Below are positions 25,428 through 34,756 of a DNA stretch of 64,000 nt, in pieces. The stretch's first letter is position 1. Each line of letters opens with the position of its first letter. The notes under the pieces were generated by a model. The model was not told where the DNA came from and searched no databases. It saw nothing but the letters and a program-made list of their open reading frames with translations. Location: assembly GCF_019492055.1 (NCBI RefSeq), contig NZ_JAICBX010000005.1, forward strand, positions 124,001-188,000, read 5' to 3'. Source of the DNA: Flavimaribacter sediminis. Its GTDB lineage: Bacteria > Pseudomonadota > Alphaproteobacteria > Rhizobiales > Rhizobiaceae. A program made the translations under genes and the position numbers.

Positions 25428-26156
25428 TCAGGCAATGCCCTTGAGCGCGATATCGAAGAGCATGTCCTCTCCGGCGGCCAGCGGTTCGGCCCCGAGTTTC
25501 TGTTGCGTGATGGCGTCCACGGTGCCGAGGCAAAGGCTCGCGCAGGAGACGCCGAGCACCTTCGCCGCCGTCAGCAGGGCGGAGGTTTCCATGTCCGTCG
25601 CCATGACGCCGCGGTCCGCCAGCATCTGGCGATTGGCGTCGACGCGATCGCGGCTCGACTCGTCGAGAGCGAACATGTCCCGGTAGAAGGCGTCGAAGGT
25701 GGCGTAGAGACCGGTATGGACTGTCTGGCCGAGGCCCTCCGCCGCCAATGCAAGCTGCTTGACAAAGGCAGGATCGGCCGGAACCGGATCATCGGTTTTG
25801 TCATAGGCCGGCGACGTGCCGTCGAAGCCGATGGCGTTTTCGCTCACCAGGAAATCGCCGCCTTGCGCCGGCGGGAAATACATGGCCGTGCCGATCCTCA
25901 GGAACTTCTCGACGCCGAGATCGGCGAGTTCATGCAGCACGATGGTCGCTATCGGCGCGCCCATGCCGAAGGAGACGACAGTCACGCCGTAGCCGCCATA
26001 GTCTCCGACGACAGTCTTCAGGCCTCGGCTGACGGGCAGGAAACGAGGATTGTCGAGCTTCTTTGCAAGGCGGTCGACCCGGTCGGGATCGCCCACCAGA
26101 ATGGCCTTTTTCGCAACCGCATCCTGGCGGTGCCCCAGATACCAGGCCGTCTTCAT
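25428..26156 (-). CDS. Nucleoside phosphorylase (PNP/UDP family)
   Basis: This 242-residue protein of the PNP_UDP_1 fold has the phosphate-binding VGDPDRV near the N-terminus, VVSFGMGAPIATIVLHEL, LRIGTAM and the sugar-binding Glu in ATDMETSALLTAAK. It should split a nucleoside with phosphate to give the base and pentose-1-phosphate. It sits in an operon with a BMP-type nucleoside importer. Its ATG overlaps the kinase stop (ATGA). Purine or pyrimidine preference cannot be told. Confidence 0.88.
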   Translation of the reverse strand: MKTAWYLGHRQDAVAKKAILVGDPDRVDRLAKKLDNPRFLPVSRGLKTVVGDYGGYGVTVVSFGMGAPIATIVLHELADLGVEKFLRIGTAMYFPPAQGGDFLVSENAIGFDGTSPAYDKTDDPVPADPAFVKQLALAAEGLGQTVHTGLYATFDAFYRDMFALDESSRDRVDANRQMLADRGVMATDMETSALLTAAKVLGVSCASLCLGTVDAITQQKLGAEPLAAGEDMLFDIALKGIA

Positions 26157-26998
26157 TCCAGATGTCCCCCTGACCTTTCAACAAGCAGTGACCGTACGTC
26201 CGCGATGCCGCAACGGGCGGCTTCCACCGGATCGTCGACGCCGGAACTCCATGCGCCCAGAAAGCCGCCGGCGAAGGTGTCGCCAGCCCCGGTCGTATCG
26301 AGCGCCGACACGGGCTCGACTGCAATTTCTGTTCTCTCGCCGCAGCGTTCGACGACGACGCCTTCCGCGCCTTGTGTCTCGACGATCAGCACATCCTCGC
26401 GCGTCTCGGCGATGAGGCCGCGTTCGTGGCGGTTGCAGAATATGATCTCCGCATCGGCCGACAGGCGGCGGCAAATCTCCGGCGTAAAACAGTTGAGATC
26501 GTTCTTCAGCACCCAGGACAACCGGCCTTGCGGATTGCGCGCCGCCAGTATGGCGTCCATCAGATGACCCGGTCCAACCGTGACGCAAAGGTTTTCGGCG
26601 TCCGCGATCACCCTGGCCTGTACGTCCGTCAGCGTTTCAGCGCCGCCGAAGGCGGGATCATAGAGGCAGATGCAACTGCCGTCGGACTGGTAGATCAGCA
26701 TGGCCGACGGGGCGCGTTCGCCCGCGATCCTGTCGACGCCGGCGGTGCTGACGCCCTTCTTCTCCAGCGCGGAAACGAAGAGATCGCCCTCGCGATTGGC
26801 GCCGGTCCAGCAGACCGGCGAAGCCGTCACCCCGTGGCTTACGGCGGCTGCGGCGACATAGGCGGGACAGCCGCCAAGGCGCGGCCAGTCCTCGGCGGAC
26901 CGCCACTTGATGTGCGTGGTGGCGTTGCCTTCGGCGCGTCCCGACAGGGCGACCGGATAGTCGAGGCTCGCATAGCCGGTAACGGCAAGCTGCGTCAT
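26153..26998 (-). CDS. PfkB-family carbohydrate/nucleoside kinase
   Basis: This 281-residue kinase has the PfkB C-terminal signature DTTGAGDTFAGGFLGAW with the catalytic base Asp240, and a GGCPAYVAAAA substrate region near 42-51. It is somewhat shorter than ribokinase. It could phosphorylate ribose, a nucleoside, or pentose-1-phosphate, since PfkB-family ribose-1-phosphate kinases are known in archaea. Its position between isochorismatase and phosphorylase, with ATGA overlaps on both sides, ties it to nucleoside breakdown. Confidence 0.88.
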   Translation of the reverse strand: MTQLAVTGYASLDYPVALSGRAEGNATTHIKWRSAEDWPRLGGCPAYVAAAAVSHGVTASPVCWTGANREGDLFVSALEKKGVSTAGVDRIAGERAPSAMLIYQSDGSCICLYDPAFGGAETLTDVQARVIADAENLCVTVGPGHLMDAILAARNPQGRLSWVLKNDLNCFTPEICRRLSADAEIIFCNRHERGLIAETREDVLIVETQGAEGVVVERCGERTEIAVEPVSALDTTGAGDTFAGGFLGAWSSGVDDPVEAARCGIADVRSLLVERSGGHLE

Positions 26999-27552
26999 GC
27001 CAGCATCTCCAGCGCTTCGCCCGTGTCGACGACCTTGCCCAGATAGCGGTCGATATCCTCAAGCGACGCCCTGGCGAGATGCTCGCGGTTGGAATTGGTC
27101 GCGTCGCCGACGACCACCACTTCGAACCCGTGCGCGAAGGCGTCCTGGGAGGTGGCGCGCACGCAGACATTCGTCTTCACGCCGCAGATGACGACGCGGC
27201 CGACGCCCTGTTCGTTCAGGAACAGCGCAAGCTCGGTGGCGAAGAAGGCGCTGAAGCGACGCTTGACGATCTCGATTTCGCCGACGGCGCCCGACGGTCC
27301 GAAGCCCTCGAAGAATTCGGCGTTGAAGCCGCCGGTCACGCAATGACGCGGCAAGCGCTTGTCCTCGAAATCCTCGAAGCCTTCCCGGTGCCGGTCGGCC
27401 ACGTGAACGACGATGCGGCCATTCGCATTCGCCTTTTCGATGAGCGCCCGGACGTTCGGGACCACGGATTGCGCGTCGGGATACGCATTCTCGCCGTCCG
27501 GATGCAGGAACGAGTTCTGCATGTCGATCACGATGAGTGCTGTCTTGGTCAT
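26995..27552 (-). CDS. Isochorismatase-family cysteine hydrolase
   Basis: This 185-residue hydrolase has a probable triad of D10 (LIVIDMQNSF), K97 (EIVKRRFSAF) and C130 (GVKTNVCVRAT). The family includes nicotinamidase, ureidoacrylate amidohydrolase and other amide hydrolases. Within this nucleoside operon it might act on an amide or ureide derived from the base or cofactor. ATG 27552 overlaps the upstream permease stop. A longer frame to 27990 is antisense-like extension with no motif and overlaps the permease gene. Confidence 0.87.
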   Translation of the reverse strand: MTKTALIVIDMQNSFLHPDGENAYPDAQSVVPNVRALIEKANANGRIVVHVADRHREGFEDFEDKRLPRHCVTGGFNAEFFEGFGPSGAVGEIEIVKRRFSAFFATELALFLNEQGVGRVVICGVKTNVCVRATSQDAFAHGFEVVVVGDATNSNREHLARASLEDIDRYLGKVVDTGEALEMLA

Positions 27553-28445
27553 GACAATGCCTTTCTGCGGCTTGCGCGCCACCCGGCGATGCATAGCGCC
27601 ACCAGAACCATGAGGTAGGGAATGGTGCCGATGAGCTTGGGCGGCAGACCGGCCGTCTGCATGCGGATCTGGGTCGCTTCCAGAAAGCCGAAAAGCAGAC
27701 AGACCATCGCCGTCGCCACCGGCCGGTCGCGTCCGAAATAGAATGCAGCAAGCGCGATGAAACCGCGTCCCGCCGTCAGCCCCTCGTTGAAGAGGCCGAT
27801 CGAGGCGAGCGACAGATGCGCGCCGCCCAGGCCCGAGTAGAAGCCCGCGAAGCTGGTCGAGAAATCCTGGATCGACTTCTGCGGCAGGCCCATGGAGCGC
27901 GCGACCTGCGGTGCGTTGCCCGTCACCCGGACCCAGAGGCCGATCCTCGTGCTTGCCAGCAGGAACGGCAGCACGATGACCGTCGCCCATGCGAAGACTG
28001 TGAGCGGTTCCAGTTCGGCAAGCGCCCGTCCGATGATCGGTATGCCGGAAACAGCCTCCGGCAGGAAATGCGGCAGCAATTGCACGTCCGGAAGTCTCAG
28101 CGTGCCGCTGGATTTGTAGACCCAGGTCAGGATGAAGCCGAGGAATCCCGTGACGAAAACATTGAGGCCGAGGCCGGCGACGATCATGTTTGCATTGGCG
28201 CGGGTGATCACCAGCGAGAACAACAGGCCGACGAGAGCGCCCGCCAGCGCCGCCGCGATGACGGCGACAAGCCAGCTTCCGGTCGCCGATGACACGACGA
28301 CTGCGACGAAGGCGCCGGTGAGCATCTTGGCGTCAAGCGCGATGTTGACGATGCCGGCCTGCCGGTTGACGAGGCCGCCCATGGCGGCGAGCAGGATCGG
28401 CGTCGTCATGACGATCGAGGCTGCGATGATCTGTTCTACGATCAT
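27549..28445 (-). CDS. ABC transporter permease, BMP-type nucleoside importer (second permease)
   Basis: This 298-residue membrane protein with about eight helices belongs to the BPD_transp_2 family (AAMGGLVNRQAGIVNIALDAKM, GLGLNVFVTGFLGF, VTGNAPQVARSMGL). It pairs with the larger permease at 28442-29515 to form the membrane channel of a nucleoside importer, as NupQ pairs with NupP. ATG 28445 overlaps the previous stop (ATGA). Confidence 0.9.
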   Translation of the reverse strand: MIVEQIIAASIVMTTPILLAAMGGLVNRQAGIVNIALDAKMLTGAFVAVVVSSATGSWLVAVIAAALAGALVGLLFSLVITRANANMIVAGLGLNVFVTGFLGFILTWVYKSSGTLRLPDVQLLPHFLPEAVSGIPIIGRALAELEPLTVFAWATVIVLPFLLASTRIGLWVRVTGNAPQVARSMGLPQKSIQDFSTSFAGFYSGLGGAHLSLASIGLFNEGLTAGRGFIALAAFYFGRDRPVATAMVCLLFGFLEATQIRMQTAGLPPKLIGTIPYLMVLVALCIAGWRASRRKALS

Positions 28446-29515
28446 GGCGCGGCCCTACGCGACAGGAAGCGCAGCCGGCCGATTTCGACGACCGCGAAAA
28501 TCATGACCGTGCCCTGGATGATGTTCACCAGATCGAGCGGGATGTTGGAAAAGAGCTGGATCGTCGTGCCGGCTGAAGCGAGCGCCCCGAACAGGATTGC
28601 GCCGAGCACGATGCCGATCGCCGAATTGCGTCCGAGCAGCGCGACCGCCATTCCGGTAAAGCCGTAGCCGGCGGAAAAGCCGTCGCTGAAACGGTGAAGC
28701 TGGCCGAGCGCGTGCGAGGCGCCGCCAAAACCGGCGACGACGCCTGACAGCACCATGACGAGGATGATGCTCGCCGGCACCGAAATGCCGACCGCGCGGG
28801 AAAAGCGCTGGCTGTAACCGACCATCGCGGCGGAAAAACCGGTCGGCGTGCGGCGCGCCCAGACGGCGTAGGCGATGACCACCAGGATGCCGACAATGAA
28901 GCCGGCGTGCAGCGTCGAGGGCGGCATCAGCCGGGTGAGTTCGGCGGCTTCATGAACGGGCGGCGTGACATTGTTGCCGGAGACCTCCGAAAGCAGCGGG
29001 CCGTTGACCAGATAGCCGGTGACGCCGAAGGCCACGAAATTCAGCATGAGCGTGGAGACCACCTCGTCGACCTGCAGCTTCGCCAGCAGCACGCCCGGAA
29101 TGTAGAGCCAGATCGCTCCAACAAGGGCGGCGAACGCGAAAGCGAATAGGATGATGGTGAATCCCATGCCGGCCGGCAGACTGAACCCGATGAAGGCCGC
29201 GGCAATGCCGCCGACGACGAACGCGCCTTCCACTCCGACATTGAAGACCCCGGTGCGGAAACAGATGGCGGTGGCAACCGCGGTGAAGAGCAGCGGCGTG
29301 GCGGCGGACAGCGTCGCGGCGATGCGCCGTTCCGACCCGAAGGATTCCTTCGCCATGAGCGAGAAGATGTCGATCGGGTTCTCGCCGATCGCCAGCAGGA
29401 TGACGGCGGCGACGACAAGCGCCACGATGAAGGGAAAGGCGAGCCCGAAACCCTTTTCGAGCCATAGGCTTGGCGACATCGCCGAAGATTGTGATTCAAC
29501 GGAAACGTCAGCCAT
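28442..29515 (-). CDS. ABC transporter permease, BMP-type nucleoside importer (first permease)
   Basis: This 357-residue membrane protein of the BPD_transp_2 family has VFNVGVEGAFVVGGIAAAFIG and ALLGRNSAIGIVLGAILFGAL. It has more N-terminal helices than its partner, as expected for the NupP-like member. It overlaps the ATPase gene by eight bases, so expression is coupled. Confidence 0.9.
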   Translation of the reverse strand: MADVSVESQSSAMSPSLWLEKGFGLAFPFIVALVVAAVILLAIGENPIDIFSLMAKESFGSERRIAATLSAATPLLFTAVATAICFRTGVFNVGVEGAFVVGGIAAAFIGFSLPAGMGFTIILFAFAFAALVGAIWLYIPGVLLAKLQVDEVVSTLMLNFVAFGVTGYLVNGPLLSEVSGNNVTPPVHEAAELTRLMPPSTLHAGFIVGILVVIAYAVWARRTPTGFSAAMVGYSQRFSRAVGISVPASIILVMVLSGVVAGFGGASHALGQLHRFSDGFSAGYGFTGMAVALLGRNSAIGIVLGAILFGALASAGTTIQLFSNIPLDLVNIIQGTVMIFAVVEIGRLRFLSRRAAP

Positions 29516-31085
29516 CGGCGTGCCCCTGCATGACCATCATCCGGCCGATCTCGGCAATGTCCGTGCCCTCGACCGGCGCCTCGCCCACGATGCGCCCGGC
29601 GGCCATCACGACGATCCGGTCGCAAAGATAAAGCAATTCCTCAAGTTCCTCAGAAACCAGTAAAACCGAGCCGCCGTCGTCGCGGAACTGCAGCAACAAT
29701 TTGTGGATCGCCGCAATGCCGTTGAGATCGACGCCGCGCGTCGGCTGCGAGACCACCATCACTTTCGGCTCGGAAGCGATTTCGCGGGCGAAGACCAGCC
29801 GCTGCTGGTTGCCGCCGGAAAGGCTGGAGACCGGATCGCCCAAGTTGCCGTAGCGCACATCGACGCTTGCGAGCCGTTCGGTCGCGACCCGCCGTTTCTG
29901 CTTCAGGCTCAGCAACATGCCTTGCCCGATTGGCGGCCGGTCGTGGCTGCCGGCGACGACATTGTCTTCCACAGGCGCCAGCGTCGCGAGCCCCTCGTGC
30001 CTGCGGTCGGCGCTGATATAGGCGATGCCCTTGCGACGGCGTTCGCCGTTCGTTGCGTGGGTGACGTCGCCGCCCATCAGCTCCACCCTGCCCTTCGAAG
30101 CGGACCGCAGGCCCACCAGGCATTCGACCAACTCGTCCTGGCCATTGCCGGATACGGCTGCCAGCCCGACAATTTCGCCCTTGCCAACCGACAACGACAC
30201 GCCGTGCAGCGGATGGGATTTTTCAAGCGATGGAGCTTCGAGCCTGGCGACGTTCAGCACGACCTCGCCGTCTCCGGTCCTGCTACGGGAAGCGCGCCCA
30301 GTTTCGATCAGCGATGTATCGTTTCCCCCGACGATGTAGCGGGCGATCGTGTCGCTGTCGGTCTCGGCGACATTTGCGGAATAGGAGACCTCGCCGCGGC
30401 GGATCACGGTCACGCGGTCGGCCAGCGCCACCACCTCTTTCAGCTTGTGGCTGATGAAGAGGATGGTCGTTCCCGCATCGCGCAGGTTTCGCAACAACAC
30501 GAACAGGTCTTCCACCTGTTGCGGCGCCAGCACCGCGGTCGGCTCGTCGAGGATCAGAATGCGCGTCCCACGCCGCAGAAGGCGGATGATCTCGACAATC
30601 TGCTGGATATGCACGGGCGTTCCGCCGGCCCGGCGACGCCAGTCGACGGCCACGCCCGTTTTTTTCGCCAGTTCCTCGCCGGACTGCAAGGCTTGCGCCC
30701 AGTCGATCCGCGACAGCGGCCCGGCGGCGAGCGAAACCGGCTCGTCTCCGAGCACCAGGTTTTCAAGCAGGGTCAGATCGGGCGCCAGCATGAATTCCTG
30801 GTGGACCATGCCGATCCCCGTTTCGAGAGCCTGCTGGGGCTGCGAAAAACGGACGTCCTGATCGTCCACGATGATCGCGCCGCTGTCCGGATGCTCCATG
30901 CCCTGCAGAATGCGCATCAGAGTCGACTTGCCGGCGCCGTTTTCACCGACGATCGCGTGGATCTCGCCCGGCGCCACGGAAAGGGAGATATCCCTGTTCG
31001 CACGCACCGGTCCGTAGGATTTGGAGATGTTCCGGGCGCCAAGCCGAACTGTCGCATCGGCGCGGGCCGTCGCCGCTTCCGCCAT
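29508..31085 (-). CDS. ABC transporter ATP-binding protein with two ABC domains (nucleoside/sugar type)
   Basis: This 525-residue protein has two ATPase domains in the RbsA/NupO style. The first has Walker A GENGAGKST (47-55) and Walker B RILILDEPTAVL. The second has a degenerate Walker A (AAVSGNGQDEL) but a full signature LSGGNQQRL, which is usual for this family. It powers the two permeases downstream. ATG 31085 follows GAAGAG; an in-frame TTG at 31103 would add six residues. Confidence 0.92.
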   Translation of the reverse strand: MAEAATARADATVRLGARNISKSYGPVRANRDISLSVAPGEIHAIVGENGAGKSTLMRILQGMEHPDSGAIIVDDQDVRFSQPQQALETGIGMVHQEFMLAPDLTLLENLVLGDEPVSLAAGPLSRIDWAQALQSGEELAKKTGVAVDWRRRAGGTPVHIQQIVEIIRLLRRGTRILILDEPTAVLAPQQVEDLFVLLRNLRDAGTTILFISHKLKEVVALADRVTVIRRGEVSYSANVAETDSDTIARYIVGGNDTSLIETGRASRSRTGDGEVVLNVARLEAPSLEKSHPLHGVSLSVGKGEIVGLAAVSGNGQDELVECLVGLRSASKGRVELMGGDVTHATNGERRRKGIAYISADRRHEGLATLAPVEDNVVAGSHDRPPIGQGMLLSLKQKRRVATERLASVDVRYGNLGDPVSSLSGGNQQRLVFAREIASEPKVMVVSQPTRGVDLNGIAAIHKLLLQFRDDGGSVLLVSEELEELLYLCDRIVVMAAGRIVGEAPVEGTDIAEIGRMMVMQGHADG

Positions 31086-31107
31086 GGTTTTGCTCTTCGT
31101 CAAACAG

Positions 31108-31132
31108 GATCGGGGCGGTTTGCGCCCCGATC
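31108..31132 (-). terminator. Intercistronic hairpin between binding-protein and ATPase genes
   Basis: GATCGGGGCG (31108-31117) and CGCCCCGATC (31123-31132) form a perfect 10-bp stem with a GTTTG loop and no T-run. In this position such hairpins usually protect the 3' end of the abundant binding-protein mRNA or cause partial termination, giving more binding protein than membrane components. Confidence 0.65.
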
Positions 31133-31149
31133 ATTCGCCTTCATCGATT

Positions 31150-32184
31150 TTACTTGAAGAAGTCCGGATAGCCCTGTGAAGAGACGTCCCAGACATCGAT
31201 CTTGCCGTCGATGATATCCTGCTTGAAGCCTTCGACCCTCTCCAGATACTCGGCCGGAATGATGTCCTTCGTGTACTCCATGTCGGAGAGCGCGACGCCG
31301 TTCTGTGCGAGCCCGAAATCCATCACTTCGCCGCCGGGAAACTCGCCGGCGGCATAGCCCTGGACGATTTCGTCGACGGCCACGTCAACGCGCTTGATCA
31401 TGCTGGTGAGCACGCTTCCAGGCGCCATGCCGTCCTGATCTGTGTCGACGCCGATTGCGTAGTGGCCGGCGTTCTTGGCGGCTTCGATAACGCCGATGCC
31501 GGTGCCGCCGGCGACGTGGTAGACGATGTCGGCGCCTTCGTCGAACATGGCGTTGGCCATCTGCTCGCCCTTGGCGGGATCGCCAAAGGATTCCGCATAG
31601 GCGACCTTGACTTCGATATCAGGATTGATGGCCATCGCGCCCTGGATGAAGCCGACCAGGAACTTGTCGATGCCTGGCGCTTTCACGGCGGCGATCACGC
31701 CAATGATCGGTTCTGCGTTGATGCCCTTGATGGACGTGTCGGTGGTCACCTGGGCGGCCAGCGCGCCGGCGAGATAGGACCCTTCATGTTCGGCGAACAC
31801 CACAGAGGCGATGTTGTCGCCCTCGCGGGTCTGGTTCATGATCACCCAGTCGGTGTCCGGATAGTCGACGGCCAGTTTTTCCATCGGTTCGCCGTGGATC
31901 CATTCCAGGCTGATCACCAGGCCAAAGCCGGCGTCGGCGGCGCGGCGCATGATCTCTTCGCCTTGCGCGGCGACGTCGTTCGATTCGATCGGGCGGCCTT
32001 CGATGCCGGTCGCTTCAAGACCCGCCTCGAACCCCGCAAATGCGGAGTCGTTCCACGATCCGTCGCCCAGACCGCCCTGGGAAATGATAAGCGCAGCCGG
32101 CGCGACATCCTGGGCCGTCGCGGGCATGGCCGTGGCTGAAAGCGCCATTGTGGCGCCGATTGCAAGTGCAGACAGTTTCTTCAT
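31150..32184 (-). CDS. BMP/PnrA-family periplasmic nucleoside-binding protein
   Basis: The protein is 344 residues from ATG 32184, with a signal peptide ending near ATAQDVAPA. The mature protein is of the Bmp/Med family (GDGSWNDSAFAGFEAGLE, YPDTDWVIMNQTREGDNIASVVFAEHEGSYLAG, GADIVYHVAGGTGIGVIEAAK). PnrA-like members bind purine nucleosides. The phosphorylase and kinase in the same operon support a nucleoside ligand. An in-frame TTG at 32205 is a less likely start. Confidence 0.9.
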   Translation of the reverse strand: MKKLSALAIGATMALSATAMPATAQDVAPAALIISQGGLGDGSWNDSAFAGFEAGLEATGIEGRPIESNDVAAQGEEIMRRAADAGFGLVISLEWIHGEPMEKLAVDYPDTDWVIMNQTREGDNIASVVFAEHEGSYLAGALAAQVTTDTSIKGINAEPIIGVIAAVKAPGIDKFLVGFIQGAMAINPDIEVKVAYAESFGDPAKGEQMANAMFDEGADIVYHVAGGTGIGVIEAAKNAGHYAIGVDTDQDGMAPGSVLTSMIKRVDVAVDEIVQGYAAGEFPGGEVMDFGLAQNGVALSDMEYTKDIIPAEYLERVEGFKQDIIDGKIDVWDVSSQGYPDFFK

Positions 32185-32201
32185 GTCACATGTTCCCTTC
32201 T

Positions 32202-33008
32202 TCAATTGTCGGAATTGTCGATCCGTGTCTTCAGGCTCACGACCTGCCCGGCCGGGGAGGAGGAACGCGTGTCCCTGCCCCGGACGAGGCGCATGTCGTA
32301 AGTGTAGTAGTCGCCGTGATAGACGGCTTCGACGGCCTCGATGAGCTGGCCGTCGCGGTCGAAACTCTTGCGAAAAACGACCATGACTGCAGCAGGACCC
32401 GAAAGGCCGAGCAGACGCCGCTCCTCTTCATTGGCAAGCCGCGTGGTGACGCGCTCCTGCGCCTCGTCCGCGGCGAGACCGATGTTCTCGAACGAACGGT
32501 AAAGTGAAAAGCCTGGATCCTGCAGCGCCTCGGGGGCATCGCCGTTCAGCGCCGGGATCCGCATCGCGACCGTCGACGGCACCAGCGAGTGATGGACCGC
32601 GCACGGCACGTCGTCGACGTGGCGCAACCGGATCAGCGACACGGCCGGCTGGCCGCAATCGAACTCCCGGATCTCTTCGGGCGTCGCGGCCCGCATGTCG
32701 ACAAGCATCTGTGAGGAACGATGACCAGCCCCGGCCGCCGCTTCGGTAAAGCTCAGGAGACCTCCTGCACGCCTGTGCAGGGAAGGCCTTGCAACAAAAC
32801 TTCCCGACCCCTGATGGCGATGGACAATGCCCTCACTCACCAATTGCTCCACGGCCTTGACCACCGTTCCCCGGCTGACGCCGAACTCAAGACACAACTC
32901 GGCCTCGCTGGGCAAACGGTCCCCCGGGATCAGGTCGCCGTCATGAATGCGGCTCCTGAGAAGCTCGGCCAGAACCTGATAGCGCGGCTTGACGTTCGGT
33001 CTCTGCAT
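32202..33008 (-). CDS. GntR-family regulator (HutC/UTRA type) heading the nucleoside operon
   Basis: This 268-residue protein has an N-terminal winged helix (RYQVLAELLRSRIHDGDLIPGDRLPSEAEL, then VSRGTVVKAVEQLVSEGIVHRHQGSGSFV) and a C-terminal UTRA effector domain. It is the first gene of the operon, 17 bases before the binding protein. It probably senses the imported nucleoside or a sugar phosphate and represses its own promoter through the TTGACTAGTCAA palindrome 24 bases upstream. Confidence 0.9.
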   Translation of the reverse strand: MQRPNVKPRYQVLAELLRSRIHDGDLIPGDRLPSEAELCLEFGVSRGTVVKAVEQLVSEGIVHRHQGSGSFVARPSLHRRAGGLLSFTEAAAGAGHRSSQMLVDMRAATPEEIREFDCGQPAVSLIRLRHVDDVPCAVHHSLVPSTVAMRIPALNGDAPEALQDPGFSLYRSFENIGLAADEAQERVTTRLANEEERRLLGLSGPAAVMVVFRKSFDRDGQLIEAVEAVYHGDYYTYDMRLVRGRDTRSSSPAGQVVSLKTRIDNSDN

Positions 33009-33031
33009 AGGGGCAGACTAGATATGACCAG

Positions 33032-33043
33032 TTGACTAGTCAA
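33032..33043 (-). promoter_or_regulatory. Palindromic operator TTGACTAGTCAA upstream of the GntR gene
   Basis: A perfect 12-base palindrome lies 24 bases before the GntR start codon and includes a TTGACT -35-like hexamer on the minus strand. Its size and place fit autoregulation by the GntR protein. The rest of the 289-base gap to the permease gene at 33298 shows no gene. Confidence 0.55.
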
Positions 33044-33297
33044 GTTGAGACTTGTGGAAACTTACTCACGCCTTCGATCGGTGTACTCGGGCCCAGGCAG
33101 TGCATTCAAAGCGTCTGGTTATACAGCAAAAATACTTTGCTTTATAACTCGGAACGACTGCTCGCTGAATTTAGCGCTCAGGCGCGCAGGATATCTATTG
33201 CCCATGGACACCGGTCACTGTAGCGCCCACCCCGGCTTGTCCGACCCTCCCACCGCAGCTAGGTTGGCTCCGTCATCAGGGCATCGGGTACTCAGGC

Positions 33298-34677
33298 ATG
33301 GCGGACCAATCGGCTACCGGCGAGAGCAAGGCGCTGCAGCGCACGCTGCGGCTGCCGGGGGTCGTGCTCTTTGGCCTGTCCTATATCGCCCCGCTTGGTG
33401 TGCTCGCCATTTATGGAGAGCTCGACCAGTTATCGCAGGGCACGCCTTCCGGCGCCTATCTGCTCGCAACCGTCGCGATGCTGTTCACGGCGCTCAGCTA
33501 CGGGCGCATGGTCACACTCTATCCGGTCGCCGGTTCCGCCTACACCTATGTCCGCCGCTCTATCGGCAATCATGTCGGATTTCTGGTCGGCTGGATGGCC
33601 ATGCTCGACTATGTCCTCCTGCCGATGGTTGCCTGGCTGCTAGGCGCCGTCTTCGCGGCCTCCGTCACGCCGGCAATCCCGGTGTCCGCCTGGATCGTGA
33701 TACTTATTACGGCGACGACCGCCGTTAATATCGGCGGCATCGTTCTGGCCGAGCGCATGAATTACGTGCTGATGGCGATCCAGCTTGCGGTCCTCGTTAT
33801 ATTCGCGGCCATGGCGACACACCAGGTCTGGACGACGTCAGGCCCGGCCGCGCTCGTCTCGAGTGAGCCCTTTTTCAGAGCGGATGTGCCGCTCGCGATC
33901 ACAGTCGCGGGCGCCTCCTTCGCCGCCCTGTCCTTCCTCGGTTTCGATGCTATCACAACCCTGTCGGAAGAGACTGTCGGCGCGCGAAAGGTCATGCGAC
34001 GCGCCATCCTGATCGTGGCTCTCTTCTGCGGCGCCCTTTTCATTTTGGTCTCCTATGTCACACAGCTTGCGCATCCGGGCACTACGTTCAAGGATCCGCA
34101 GTCGGCCGTCGACGAAATCGCCCTGTCGGTCGGAGGCGAATTCCTGAAGATCCTGTTCATCGCCGGAATCCTGACGACACAGGCGGCGGGCGCAGTGGCC
34201 ATGCAGACGACCGTCGCCCGCCTTCTCTACGCCATGGGCCGCGACGGCGTGCTGCCGGGCCCTTTCGGATACATTCATCCGAAACTCAAAACGCCGGTCT
34301 TCAATCTGGCGCTGGTGGGAACGATCGGACTTCTCGGCGTGGTCATGACGGTCGAAACCGCCACCACCTTCATCAATTTTGGCGCTTTCGTCGCCTTCAC
34401 ATTCGTCAATCTGTCGGTGATCGCCCATGCCCTGAGAACCGCCAGGCGCCGCAAGGCGGCCGGAACAGCGATGTGGCTGCTGCCGGCCGCCATCGGCGCG
34501 GCGGCGACCATCTGGCTGCTGCTCAATCTCGGCGTCTACGCCCATATTCTGGGCGGCGTCTGGTGCGTAGCAGGCATCGCCTATCTGGCGTTCATGACGC
34601 GCGGCTTCAGGCGCCCGCCGCCCGATCTCGCTGGCGAAGAAGAAAAAGCGATTCCCGGCGAGGATTCGCTGATCTGA
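33298..34677 (+). CDS. APC-family amino acid/polyamine permease
   Basis: This 459-residue protein has about twelve helices. The APC signature near the N-terminus (LPGVVLFGLSYIAPLGVLAIYG) and FLGFDAITTLSEET in the middle resemble putrescine importers of the PuuP type. It would take up an amino acid or polyamine by cation coupling across the inner membrane. It is monocistronic and divergent from the nucleoside operon, and the K+ channel gene starts 79 bases downstream. Confidence 0.88.
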   Translation: MADQSATGESKALQRTLRLPGVVLFGLSYIAPLGVLAIYGELDQLSQGTPSGAYLLATVAMLFTALSYGRMVTLYPVAGSAYTYVRRSIGNHVGFLVGWMAMLDYVLLPMVAWLLGAVFAASVTPAIPVSAWIVILITATTAVNIGGIVLAERMNYVLMAIQLAVLVIFAAMATHQVWTTSGPAALVSSEPFFRADVPLAITVAGASFAALSFLGFDAITTLSEETVGARKVMRRAILIVALFCGALFILVSYVTQLAHPGTTFKDPQSAVDEIALSVGGEFLKILFIAGILTTQAAGAVAMQTTVARLLYAMGRDGVLPGPFGYIHPKLKTPVFNLALVGTIGLLGVVMTVETATTFINFGAFVAFTFVNLSVIAHALRTARRRKAAGTAMWLLPAAIGAAATIWLLLNLGVYAHILGGVWCVAGIAYLAFMTRGFRRPPPDLAGEEEKAIPGEDSLI

Positions 34678-34756
34678 CGCCATTCTTCTTCTGGTGGCGG
34701 AAGGTCGTCGGCGGATATATGATCCGGAACCTTTCCTTTTCCGGGATTCCACTGTC

